From: Catalinimonas sp038039535
GTDB lineage: Bacteria > Bacteroidota > Bacteroidia > Cytophagales > Cyclobacteriaceae
Reading direction: 5' to 3'
Assembly: GCF_038039535.1 (NCBI RefSeq)
Contig: NZ_JBBPHP010000013.1
Location: 92,576-156,575, forward strand
DNA: 64,000 nucleotides
In this document: one piece after another, positions 52,862 through 62,148 of the stretch
Position numbering within the stretch: position 1 is the stretch's first letter
Layout of the letters: every line of letters starts with the position of its first letter
Translations under genes and position numbers: made by a program
The notes under the pieces: model-generated
What the model saw: the letters and a program-made list of their open reading frames with translations, nothing else
The model's database searches: none
What the model was told of the DNA's origin: nothing

Positions 52862-54406
52862 TTACTGCTGGGATACGATAAACGACTCCCAGGACTCTAA
52901 TTGATGGCCTTTGAGTACGCGGGGAAACTTATGTTGCCCTCCTACTTTACCCTGTATTTTCATCCAGTTCAGGAATACATCGTGAGGCAGAATGGTGACT
53001 TTCACTTCCCTAAGAGCAGCACTTCTTTCGGTTTTGTAATCGTCATTGAGGTATTTCAGATAATCGTCCAGCTTATGTTTTACCTCTGTTTCACTCACCT
53101 CTTTATCAATCGCCAGGTACCAGTGGTGTGCAAAAAGATTGTCATGCTTTACACCAGCTACCGTGTATTCATTGATTTCTGCGTTCAGTTCTTCCGATAG
53201 CATCTGTATAGCACGGTTCATATTGTCTACAGACAAATGCTCACCGCATAGACTCAGAAAATGCTTGGTACGTCCGGTAATCACAATTTGTGTATCCTGT
53301 ACATCGGTAAACTTGATCACATCACCAATCAGGTAGCGCCACGCACCGGCACAGGTGCTAAGCAGCAGTGCATATTCTTTTCCTTCTTCCACCTGATGGA
53401 TCATCAGGGTTTCAGGATGGGTTACCATCTCGCCATCGGCTGTAAAATTACGTTCGTTGAAGGGAACAAACTCAAAGAAAATCCCGCTCTTGAGCATCAT
53501 TTCCATAGACTTGACATGAGGCTTGCTTTGGAAAGCGATAAATCCTTCGGAAGCCAGATAAGTTTCTATGTAGATCAAAGGTTTGGCAGTAAGTCGCTCA
53601 AAACTTTTCAGATAAGGAGTGAGCGAAACCCCTCCGTGGATGAAGATGCTCAGGTTAGGCCAGATATCATGGATAGTTTTCAGTCCGTAATGAGCAATGA
53701 TTTTTTCAAGCAGCATCTGTAGCCAAGCAGGTACCCCTACAATGACCCCAATGTCCCACTTGTGGGCATTGAGCATAATCTCGTCCAGCTTTTTATTCCA
53801 GTCTCTCTCCCGTGAGATTTTATGCCCTGGCTTATAAAAGCTATAGAACCAGTAGGGCATACGTTTGCAGGTGATGCCGCTCAGGTCACCCTCATAACTG
53901 TACTTATTTCTATTTAGCGCGGTGCTGCCGCCCAGCATAAGTATTCCTTTCTGAAAGAGGCTTTCCGGTAAGTCATACTGATTGAGTGAAAGAATCTGAC
54001 GGACGCTTACTTTGTTGATGGCCTTCAGCATGTCAGAGGTGATAGGAATATATTTGGAGGCAGCTTCGGAAGTACCCGAACTAAGGGCAAAATACTTAAC
54101 ACGCTCCGGCCAGCTGACATTTTTTTCTCCCTCACGACTCAGATGCCACCACTCTCTGTGCATCTTGTTATAATCATGCACGGGAACAGCTTGCTTATAA
54201 GCAGTATAAAATGCTTCCGAATCTAAAGAGTGAAAGTGGGAAAGCAATTCTTCAAAATGGTAATGCTTACCAAATTGGGTATGACGTGCAGTAAACAAAA
54301 GGTGGCGAAGCTGCTCTTTTTGCAGGTTAAAGGGAGCCTTGTAGGGATGTTCTACAGCCTGACGTAATTGTAGCCCTTTTTTTACCAGTTTTCCTAATAT
54401 GGGCAT
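52862..54406 (-). CDS. GH3 auxin-responsive promoter family protein (adenylating)
   Basis: A 514-residue protein of the bacterial GH3 family, part of the ANL adenylating-enzyme superfamily. The motifs YFALSSGTSEAASKYIP (ATP-binding Ser/Gly-rich loop, about 106-122), YIETYLASEGFIAFQ and YRYLIGDVIKF (about 356-366, ATP-contacting) fit the family. Plant members conjugate amino acids to hormones; bacterial ones are largely uncharacterised and often lie near lipid or peptide genes. It is convergent with the phosphodiesterase, no operon partner. Confidence 0.88.
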   Translation of the reverse strand: MPILGKLVKKGLQLRQAVEHPYKAPFNLQKEQLRHLLFTARHTQFGKHYHFEELLSHFHSLDSEAFYTAYKQAVPVHDYNKMHREWWHLSREGEKNVSWPERVKYFALSSGTSEAASKYIPITSDMLKAINKVSVRQILSLNQYDLPESLFQKGILMLGGSTALNRNKYSYEGDLSGITCKRMPYWFYSFYKPGHKISRERDWNKKLDEIMLNAHKWDIGVIVGVPAWLQMLLEKIIAHYGLKTIHDIWPNLSIFIHGGVSLTPYLKSFERLTAKPLIYIETYLASEGFIAFQSKPHVKSMEMMLKSGIFFEFVPFNERNFTADGEMVTHPETLMIHQVEEGKEYALLLSTCAGAWRYLIGDVIKFTDVQDTQIVITGRTKHFLSLCGEHLSVDNMNRAIQMLSEELNAEINEYTVAGVKHDNLFAHHWYLAIDKEVSETEVKHKLDDYLKYLNDDYKTERSAALREVKVTILPHDVFLNWMKIQGKVGGQHKFPRVLKGHQLESWESFIVSQQ

Positions 54407-54667
54407 GGGTCTTAAGTTGTTTGTAATATTAACTTACACAATTTTGAGACCGATATAAATAGTTATTTGTTATTAATTCATTAACAATTTTATGTTTAAA
54501 TGGGGCTAATTCTGAAGATTAGCCTTATGAGCAGTTAATAGAGGGGTAATTTTTGGGAATCTTAAAAAATAGAATAAATTCACAGATATATCTTTTCCTG
54601 ATTATTCGTGAAAAAATATTGAAACCTAAAAAGTGATAATGGCGTTAGCGAAGTATCAAATCAATCC

Positions 54668-55063
54668 ATGATCAGAAAGTTTATTCATATAACTCTCAGC
54701 ATGATATTGCTGCTCTCCACGACCGGAGTTGCTATCAGTAAGCATTACTGTGGGGGTGAACTGTCGGCTGTGGAAGTGGGGCATGAAAAAATGCACTGCT
54801 GCCAGCCGGACTGCGATCAGCCGGATGATATGCCCGATAACTGCTGTCAGGATGAGCATCTTACCTTCCTGCTTGATCAGGATTTTCAGCTTTCTGCTTT
54901 TCAGTTTGATTGCCATGTATTGGCATTAACAGCTCTTTTGCCTTATCTGGATTTATCCGCACTTTTTGTGGAGCAGGAGGCATATGAAACTGAGTTTAAA
55001 CCTTATCTTTCTCCACCCATTGCGCAAGACATTCCCGTATTGCTGCAATCCTTTCTGATTTAG
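54668..55063 (+). CDS. HYC_CC_PP family protein
   Basis: A 131-residue exported protein with signal MIRKFIHITLSMILLLSTTGVAIS, the HYC motif (26-28), Cys pairs CC at 44-45 and 59-60, further Cys at 49 and a PP at about 114. This named but uncharacterised Bacteroidota family travels with heavy-metal efflux genes. The Cys-rich segment suggests metal binding in the periplasm. It lies 87 bases upstream of the CusA-like gene. Confidence 0.85.
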   Translation: MIRKFIHITLSMILLLSTTGVAISKHYCGGELSAVEVGHEKMHCCQPDCDQPDDMPDNCCQDEHLTFLLDQDFQLSAFQFDCHVLALTALLPYLDLSALFVEQEAYETEFKPYLSPPIAQDIPVLLQSFLI

Positions 55064-55150
55064 ACCATTTCCGAATCCATTTTATTACAGCATGACCCTG
55101 TATAAGCGTCATTCTTTTGTCGTTTTTGGAATTTTGATCGGAAATGAAAG

Positions 55151-58100
55151 ATGTTAAATCAACTGATTAAGTTTTTTCTTTACAACCGTCTGGTGACGGT
55201 ACTTATATTAATATTTCTGCTGGGCTGGGGTATAGTAACTTCTCCCTTTGATCTGGGATTTGGTTTTCTTCCTCAAGATCCGGTAGCCGTAGATGCTATC
55301 CCGGATATTGGCGAAAACCAGCAGATTGTCTTTACCGAATGGAAAGGCCGTTCTCCGCAGGATGTGGAAGATCAGATCACCTACCCCCTCACTACTGCCA
55401 TGCTGGGGATGCCCGGTGTAAAGACCATTCGCAGCTCTTCTGCATTCGGCTTTTCCAGCATCTACATCATTTTTGATGAAGACATAGAATTTTATTGGAG
55501 TCGTTCGCGCATTCTGGAGAAGCTCAACGCTTTACCCTCCGGCACGCTGCCCGAAGGTGTGCAACCTTCATTAGGACCAGATGCTACCGCGCTGGGTCAG
55601 ATTTACTGGTACACCCTGGAAGGAAGAGATGAGCAGGGTAATGTGACCGGAGGCTGGGATCTGCAGGAACTTCGTTCCGCTCAGGATTATCTGGTACGTT
55701 ATGCTTTGGCCTCTGCCGAAGGCGTATCTGAAGTAGCCTCCATAGGCGGTTATGTCAAAGAATATCAGGTAGAGATTGACCCGGATGCGCTCAAAGCACA
55801 TGGTGCTACGCTGGCGCAGGTGGCTGAAAGTGTCCGTAACAGCAACCTGGATGTAGGAGCAAGGACCATTGAGATCAACAATGCCGAGTATTTTGTAAGA
55901 GGACTGGGCTATATTGAAAACCTGGAAGACCTGGAGAATGCGGTGGTAAAAGTTGAAAACAATACACCTTTACGCATCAAAGACGTCGCCAGAGTACAGT
56001 ACGGACCTGCAAATCGTCGAGGAGTACTGGATAAGGCTGGAGCTGAAGTGGTAGGAGGAGTGGTGGTAGCCCGCTATGGCTCTAATCCTTTGCAGGTCAT
56101 CAACAATGTAAAAGAAAAGATTGCGGAAATAGAAGGTGGCCTACCTACCAAAACTTTGGAAGATGGTACGGTTTCCCACATAGAAATTGTTCCTTTTTAC
56201 GACCGTACGCAGCTGATACAGGAAACTTTAGGTACCCTGGAAGAAGCACTCTCTCTGGAAATCCTGATCACAGTCATCGTCATTATTGTGATGGTGGTCA
56301 ACCTGCGGGCTTCACTGCTGATTTCTGCTTTACTGCCTCTGGCAGTACTCATGTGCTTTATTGCCATGCGCTATACCGGTGTTGTGGCTAATATTGTCTC
56401 CCTTTCGGGTATTGCTATTGCCATTGGTACGGTGGTAGACGTAGGAATTATCCTTTCTGAAAACATCCTCAAACATATAGAAGCCAACAGGAATACCGGT
56501 AAATCTTATCTGGATATCGTGTATGAAGGTACGATAGAAGTGGCATCCGCCATTGTGACGGCAGTGGCTACTACCATCATCAGCTTTATTCCGGTGTTCA
56601 GCCTGCAGGCGGCCGAGGGCAAGTTATTTACCCCACTGGCCTTTACTAAAACCTATGTGCTGGCAGCTTCCGTGTTTATCACGCTTATCATCATGCCTAC
56701 TTTTGCTTACTGGTTCTTTTCCATCAGAATCCACAAGAAAAAGCTCAGCATGACTATCAACCTTTTGATCACGGCAATAGGTTTGGTAGCATTAGTTTCA
56801 GGTTTGGTATGGGCAGGTGTATTTCTGATGCTGATTGGGATAGTGAATTTTCTGGCTGCCTGGGATCATCCCACACTACTGTGGGCATCTACCTATCGGC
56901 TGTGGATTAATATTGGTATTACACTGGCGCTGATTACCTTCTGGCTTACTGCGGAATGGTTGCCATTAGGAGCAGGTGTTAGTCTTTTCCTTAACTTCAT
57001 TTTTGTAATTTTAGGGATTGCTCTGATTCTGGGTAGTTTCCTTCTGTTTTACCACTACTATACAAGGATTCTACGTTGGTGTCTCAGGTACAAAGCGGTA
57101 TTTCTCTTCATTCCTGCTATGCTCGTACTCTGGGGAGCCGTTATCTGGCAGGGCTTTGATGGGGTATTTGGTGCCATTAGCCGTGGCTTGGAGAAGGTAA
57201 ATGTGAATATGCGCGGCACTGCTTTCTATTCTGATTTGCAACATGCTTTTCCCGGAATAGGAGAGGAGTTTATGCCCGCCCTGGATGAAGGCGCTTTTCT
57301 GCTGATGCCTACCTCTATGCCGCATGCGGGGATTGAAGAAAATAAAGCCACTCTGCAAAAACTGGATATGATGGCTACCGCCATTCCCGAAGTGCAGTCG
57401 GTGGTGGGTAAATTAGGAAGAGTAGAATCAGCTTTAGATCCGGCACCTATCTCTATGTACGAGAATATCATCAACTACAAAAGTGAATACCTGACTGATG
57501 AAAATGGTCGGCGTATGCGTTTCCGCACCAATGATGAGGGAAATTTCTTGCTGCAAAAGGAAGATACAGTAACTGCAATTACAGCAGCAGAAGCCCCTTA
57601 TATAGACACAGATTTATTGATACCTGATGAAGATGGACAGTATTTCAGGCAGTGGCGGGATGAAATTCAGTCACCCGACGATATTTGGGGTGAGATTGTC
57701 AAGGCTACACGCTTACCGGGCGTTACTTCGGCACCCAAACTACAACCTATAGAGACGAGACTGGTAATGTTGCAAACCGGTATGCGTGCGCCTATGGGGA
57801 TCAAAGTGAAAGGGCCGGATCTGAAAACGATTGAAGCTTTTGGTCTGGAACTGGAAGGCTACCTCAAAGAAGTACCGGCAGTCAAAGCAGAAGCAGTCTT
57901 TGCCGAAAGGATAGTAGGTAAGCCTTACATGGAAATACGGATTGACCGCGAGAAGATAGCTCGCTACGGACTGAGTATTCAGGATGTGCAGAATTATATA
58001 GAAGTGGCTATTGGCGGAATCATGTTGGACATGAGTGTGGAAGGCAGAGAACGCTATCCTATCAGGGTACGCTACCCGCGCGAGTTACGGGATGACCCTG

Positions 58101-58975
58101 AGCAGATCATGCAAATCCTGATACCTACGCCTACTGGTACCCAAATTCCCTTGGGCGAAGTGAGCAGGGTTGATTATGTTCAGGGTCCACAAATGATCAA
58201 AAGTGAAGATACATTTTTAGTTTCTTATGTGTTGTTTGACAAAAGTGACGGTTATTCAGAGGTGGAAACGGTAGAAGCTGCTCAAGTTTATTTGCAGCAA
58301 AAAATAGACAATGGTGAACTGGAAGTTCCTGCCGGGGTCAGCTATCGCTTTTCTGGTAGTTATGAAAATCAGATCAGGGCGGCACAGCGACTGAGCATCG
58401 TCATACCCCTCTGTCTGCTGGTCATCTTTCTGATCCTCTACTTTCAGTTCCGTTCGGTCACTACTTCACTGATGGTATTTAGTGGCATTGCAGTAGCTTT
58501 TGCCGGAGGTTTTATCCTGATCTGGCTGTACGGTAACGACTGGTTTTTCAACTTTTCTCTCTTAGGAACCGATATGCGCGACCTCTTTCAGGTCAAGACG
58601 GTTTACCTCAGCGTAGCCGTTTGGGTAGGTTTTATCGCCCTCTTTGGTATCGCTACTGATGATGGCGTATTGATTGCCACTTATCTGGACCAGTCTTTTG
58701 ACAGAAACAGAACCAAGACAATTCCTGAGATCAGAGCTGCGGTAGTAGAAGCCGGACAAAAAAGAGTACGTCCGGCCCTGATGACCTCAGCTACCACCTT
58801 GCTGGCATTATTACCAGTACTTACCTCTTCAGGACGCGGTTCGGATATTATGATTCCTATGGCCATACCTATCTTCGGCGGAATGTGTGTCGCATTAATT
58901 ACGCTTTTTGTTGTGCCTACGCTTTATTGTTGGAGAGAAGAGAAGCGAGTTCAAGATTCAAAGTTGAAAGTTTGA
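55151..58975 (+). CDS. cusA: CusA/CzcA-type heavy metal efflux RND pump
   Basis: A 1274-residue heavy-metal RND transporter, longer than E. coli CusA (1047) because of the Bacteroidota-type insertion near 780-840 (acidic segment DENGRRMRF, TDLLIPDEDGQYF). Twelve transmembrane helices; proton-relay Asp in AIAIGTVVDVGIILSENILKH (about 425-445); Met-bearing region LLMPTSMPHAGIEE; and the pore region IATDDGVLIATYLDQ. It exports Cu(I)/Ag(I) or divalent metals with CusB and a TolC-type channel. The last codons fall in an AT-rich repeat-like sequence (58945-58985). Confidence 0.93.
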   Translation: MLNQLIKFFLYNRLVTVLILIFLLGWGIVTSPFDLGFGFLPQDPVAVDAIPDIGENQQIVFTEWKGRSPQDVEDQITYPLTTAMLGMPGVKTIRSSSAFGFSSIYIIFDEDIEFYWSRSRILEKLNALPSGTLPEGVQPSLGPDATALGQIYWYTLEGRDEQGNVTGGWDLQELRSAQDYLVRYALASAEGVSEVASIGGYVKEYQVEIDPDALKAHGATLAQVAESVRNSNLDVGARTIEINNAEYFVRGLGYIENLEDLENAVVKVENNTPLRIKDVARVQYGPANRRGVLDKAGAEVVGGVVVARYGSNPLQVINNVKEKIAEIEGGLPTKTLEDGTVSHIEIVPFYDRTQLIQETLGTLEEALSLEILITVIVIIVMVVNLRASLLISALLPLAVLMCFIAMRYTGVVANIVSLSGIAIAIGTVVDVGIILSENILKHIEANRNTGKSYLDIVYEGTIEVASAIVTAVATTIISFIPVFSLQAAEGKLFTPLAFTKTYVLAASVFITLIIMPTFAYWFFSIRIHKKKLSMTINLLITAIGLVALVSGLVWAGVFLMLIGIVNFLAAWDHPTLLWASTYRLWINIGITLALITFWLTAEWLPLGAGVSLFLNFIFVILGIALILGSFLLFYHYYTRILRWCLRYKAVFLFIPAMLVLWGAVIWQGFDGVFGAISRGLEKVNVNMRGTAFYSDLQHAFPGIGEEFMPALDEGAFLLMPTSMPHAGIEENKATLQKLDMMATAIPEVQSVVGKLGRVESALDPAPISMYENIINYKSEYLTDENGRRMRFRTNDEGNFLLQKEDTVTAITAAEAPYIDTDLLIPDEDGQYFRQWRDEIQSPDDIWGEIVKATRLPGVTSAPKLQPIETRLVMLQTGMRAPMGIKVKGPDLKTIEAFGLELEGYLKEVPAVKAEAVFAERIVGKPYMEIRIDREKIARYGLSIQDVQNYIEVAIGGIMLDMSVEGRERYPIRVRYPRELRDDPEQIMQILIPTPTGTQIPLGEVSRVDYVQGPQMIKSEDTFLVSYVLFDKSDGYSEVETVEAAQVYLQQKIDNGELEVPAGVSYRFSGSYENQIRAAQRLSIVIPLCLLVIFLILYFQFRSVTTSLMVFSGIAVAFAGGFILIWLYGNDWFFNFSLLGTDMRDLFQVKTVYLSVAVWVGFIALFGIATDDGVLIATYLDQSFDRNRTKTIPEIRAAVVEAGQKRVRPALMTSATTLLALLPVLTSSGRGSDIMIPMAIPIFGGMCVALITLFVVPTLYCWREEKRVQDSKLKV

Positions 58976-59091
58976 AGTTTAGAAAATTGAAATAAGATAA
59001 TAAATAAAGACTATAGTCAGATGATGGAGTTACATCAGAAACAACAAGTTAGGCTTAACAACTTCATCACAGCCACTAAAAACACGAAAAA

Positions 59092-60366
59092 ATGAAACTG
59101 TCCATAACAATTTATTTTCTATTGTTTCTACTTATTTCTGTTATACTATCGGTAGAAGTTAAATCTCAGTCTTTATCAGCATACATGAAAGTTGCTGCTG
59201 AAAACAATCCCGGTTTAAAGGCAAAGTATCAGGAGTATCTTTCAGCTTTAGAAAGGTCTCCACAAGTAGGTGCATTGCCTGATCCGAGACTGAGTTTTGG
59301 CTATTTCATCAATCCTGTGCAAACCAGAGCCGGTGACCAGGTGGCACGTATCTCTTTGGAGCAAATGCTGCCCTGGTTTGGAACATTGAATGCCCGAAAA
59401 GACGCAGCCACGCAAGAAGCCAAGGTACGTTTTGAGGAATTCATGCAGTTACGGAATGAGCTGTACTTTGATATAAAAAAGGCTTACTTCCAGCTTTACA
59501 ATATCCAACAGGATATCAGGCTTAGCAAGGAGAATATTGAAATCCTTAAATCGTATGAACGGATAGCTACCCAGAAATATGAAAACGATCTTGGTACGAT
59601 GGTAGATATTCTGAGAGTGCAGATGCAAATCAGAAACGAAAGAAATAAATTGCTTACGCTGGAAGAAAATCTTACTGCTCAGTATGCCCGGTTAAATGCG
59701 CTGCTCAACAGAACACTTGATGCGACTTTAGAAATTCCTGAGGATTTACCCTCATCTTTTGGTTTGATAGACAAAGATAGCTTAAGAGCTCAGGTGCTGG
59801 AAAACCATCCTTCTTTGAGTGTGCTTAGTGAAGAAAGTGGATTGCTGGAACGGGAAGCACGTCTTGCGGATTTAAGCAGCAGGCCGGAAATTGGCGTAGG
59901 CCTGGACTATGGATTCATGAGGGCACGGACAGATATGGAAGTGCCCGATAATGGAATGGATATGATCATGCCCATGGTGAGTCTGTCAATTCCTGTGTTT
60001 AATAATGGAAAGTATACGGCTGCCCGTCAGGAGGTGAAGTTCAGGCAGGAAAATAATGTGTTGGCCACTGAATCTCAGCAGAATGCGCTGATGGCTACTT
60101 TGGAAACTGCATATAGCGATTTTCAAATTGCTCAAAATAAAATTAAGCTGTATGAAGCACAGATTGAAAGTACACAACAGGCCATCAATATTCTTAACAA
60201 TGCCTATGAAACTACCAATAAGAATTTTGAGGATGTGCTGGATTTTCAGATTCAGTTGTTGGAATATAGAATTATGCTGAATGATGCTTTGACAACAGCA
60301 AGAATTGCACTTGCCAAACTGGATGAACTCACCGCCGTGGAAATTATTATGAATAATGAGGAATGA
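59092..60366 (+). CDS. TolC family outer membrane efflux protein (CusC-like)
   Basis: A 424-residue outer membrane factor. Signal peptide (about 1-24), then two OEP domains with long helices of the TolC type: SLEQMLPWFGTLNARKDAATQEAKVRFEEF and the C-terminal NALMATLETAYSDFQIAQNKIKLYEAQIESTQQAINILN. It forms the outer channel through which the RND pump discharges metal. It lies 116 bases downstream of cusA, with the thioredoxin-like gene overlapping its end. Confidence 0.9.
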   Translation: MKLSITIYFLLFLLISVILSVEVKSQSLSAYMKVAAENNPGLKAKYQEYLSALERSPQVGALPDPRLSFGYFINPVQTRAGDQVARISLEQMLPWFGTLNARKDAATQEAKVRFEEFMQLRNELYFDIKKAYFQLYNIQQDIRLSKENIEILKSYERIATQKYENDLGTMVDILRVQMQIRNERNKLLTLEENLTAQYARLNALLNRTLDATLEIPEDLPSSFGLIDKDSLRAQVLENHPSLSVLSEESGLLEREARLADLSSRPEIGVGLDYGFMRARTDMEVPDNGMDMIMPMVSLSIPVFNNGKYTAARQEVKFRQENNVLATESQQNALMATLETAYSDFQIAQNKIKLYEAQIESTQQAINILNNAYETTNKNFEDVLDFQIQLLEYRIMLNDALTTARIALAKLDELTAVEIIMNNEE

Positions 60367-60379
60367 TAAATTAATAGAC

Positions 60380-60910
60380 ATGATGAAAAATAAATTATAC
60401 TTCAACCTTATAGCCTTAATGATGTTGCTCATAGCCACAGCAGCATGTAATTCTGCAAGCCAGCAGGAAAATGGAGAGACATCTGCACAGACCAATGCAC
60501 AGCAGGAAGAGCAGTCCGGACCATTGAGTAAAGTAGAGTTGAAAGACCTGGAAGGAAATACTATTAACCTTGATGATTATTCTGGAAAAACTATCGTGCT
60601 CAACTTCTGGGCTACATGGTGCAAGCCCTGTATCATAGAGATGCCTTCTATGCAAGAAGCACGAACTGCTTTGGGAGATGATTTCGTGTTTTTACTGGCT
60701 TCCGATGAAAGCATGGAAAAGATCAGTAGCTTCAAAGCACGTCAAAACCTAGATTTGCCTTTTGTACAGCTACAATCCGGTGTGCAAAACCTTCAGATTA
60801 CCGCCCTGCCTACTACCTGGATCATCAAAGATGGAGAAGTGGTCAGTGAAATTATTGGCGCACGGGAATGGAATACGGAAGCACACATTCAGGAACTGAA
60901 AAGCCTATGA
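60380..60910 (+). CDS. TlpA/ResA-type thioredoxin-like lipoprotein
   Basis: A 176-residue lipoprotein (lipobox TAAC, C23) with the thioredoxin fold, catalytic WCKPC at 80-84 and cis-Pro in ITALPTTWII. The start is at 60380 (or the next ATG at 60383); ATG 60356 would place the signal peptide 8 residues inside. TlpA/ResA proteins reduce or maintain periplasmic thiols. Here it sits inside a copper operon, which fits with protecting Cys-rich proteins. Confidence 0.88.
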   Translation: MMKNKLYFNLIALMMLLIATAACNSASQQENGETSAQTNAQQEEQSGPLSKVELKDLEGNTINLDDYSGKTIVLNFWATWCKPCIIEMPSMQEARTALGDDFVFLLASDESMEKISSFKARQNLDLPFVQLQSGVQNLQITALPTTWIIKDGEVVSEIIGAREWNTEAHIQELKSL

Positions 60911-62148
60911 AAACCTATGCACTTATATTGCTGAATCTGGCTTTCCTTGCCTGCCAATCCCCTTCTGCCTCTGAAACAGAAGAGAAGCAGTGGAACATGA
61001 AGTCTGTCGTCTCACCAGCTTCTTTACAAAGTGGCGAACCAAACTTGTTTGTTGCTGAAAATGGAGAAGTGTACCTCTCATGGATTGAAGAAACGCAGAA
61101 TGGTGAGCATGCCTTAAAATTTTCCAGTTGGGAAGGTACAAAATGGTTTACGCCTCAGACTATCGCTCAGGATAGGGGGTGGTTTGTTAACTGGGCTGAT
61201 TTTCCTTCCATAGCTGTAAACAAAAACCTGATGGCAGCTCACTGGCTAGCCAAAAGTGGTAAAGGTACCTACGATTATGAAGTGAATGTAGCCCTTTCTG
61301 AAGATCAGGGAAAAAGCTGGTCGGAGCCCTTTGTACTCCATCGGGATAGTATTTCTGCCGAACATGGCTTTGTGACGATATTGCCCTATGAAGATGAAAT
61401 GTTCGCTGTTTGGCTGGACGGCCGTTTTACCAAAAGTCATAGTCACAATGAACATGGCCAAGAAAACAGAGGAGCTATGACCTTGCACAGCACCACCTTT
61501 GATGAGGCTGGCAATATAGGTGATGAGGTGGAACTGGATCATCGCATTTGCGATTGCTGTCAGACAGATGCTGTGATTACAGATCAGGGAGCAGTAGTTG
61601 TCTATCGTGATCGTACAGAAGAAGAAGTTCGGGATATTTACATCACCCGTGAGCAGGGTGGAGAATGGACTGAAGCGCAGGCTGTTTATGCTGATGGCTG
61701 GCAAATCAATGCCTGTCCGGTAAATGGCCCGGCCATTGCTGCCCAGGGCCAGGGTGTGGCGGTAGCCTGGTTTACGGCTGCTGATAATACGCCTAAAGTT
61801 CAACTGGCTTTTTCGGAGGACTATGGAGCTACTTTTGGCAAGCCTGTCCGACTGGATCACGGAAATCCTTTGGGACGTGTGGATGTTATCATGCTGAATG
61901 AAACTTATGCGATGGTCAGTTGGCTGGAAGCACTGGATGGAGGAGCGGAGATTCGTTCAGCAATTATTGATAAAAAATTAAATGTGATAGCCGACAAAAG
62001 CATGGTTAATACCGCTTCTTCCCGTTCCAGTGGCTTTCCGATTATGGAAAAAGCAGGTGAACAGGTATTCTTTGCCTGGACGCATGTAGATGAGCAAAGT
62101 TCAAAGATTATGACCGCATTGTTAGACATGAATGAAATACTGCCATGA
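60907..62148 (+). CDS. BNR/sialidase-fold lipoprotein in the copper operon
   Basis: A 413-residue lipoprotein (lipobox FLAC, C16). The bulk is a six-bladed propeller with Asp-box-like repeats (SEDQGKSWSEPF, AFSEDYGATFGKPV). Sialidase catalytic residues such as the RIP motif and arginine triad are not recognised, so catalysis is doubtful. An unusual HRICDCCQTD block at 212-221 carries three cysteines that could bind a metal. Its start overlaps the TGA of the TlpA-like gene, and its end overlaps the CusB-like start by four bases, so it is firmly embedded in the operon. Confidence 0.75.
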   Translation: MKTYALILLNLAFLACQSPSASETEEKQWNMKSVVSPASLQSGEPNLFVAENGEVYLSWIEETQNGEHALKFSSWEGTKWFTPQTIAQDRGWFVNWADFPSIAVNKNLMAAHWLAKSGKGTYDYEVNVALSEDQGKSWSEPFVLHRDSISAEHGFVTILPYEDEMFAVWLDGRFTKSHSHNEHGQENRGAMTLHSTTFDEAGNIGDEVELDHRICDCCQTDAVITDQGAVVVYRDRTEEEVRDIYITREQGGEWTEAQAVYADGWQINACPVNGPAIAAQGQGVAVAWFTAADNTPKVQLAFSEDYGATFGKPVRLDHGNPLGRVDVIMLNETYAMVSWLEALDGGAEIRSAIIDKKLNVIADKSMVNTASSRSSGFPIMEKAGEQVFFAWTHVDEQSSKIMTALLDMNEILP

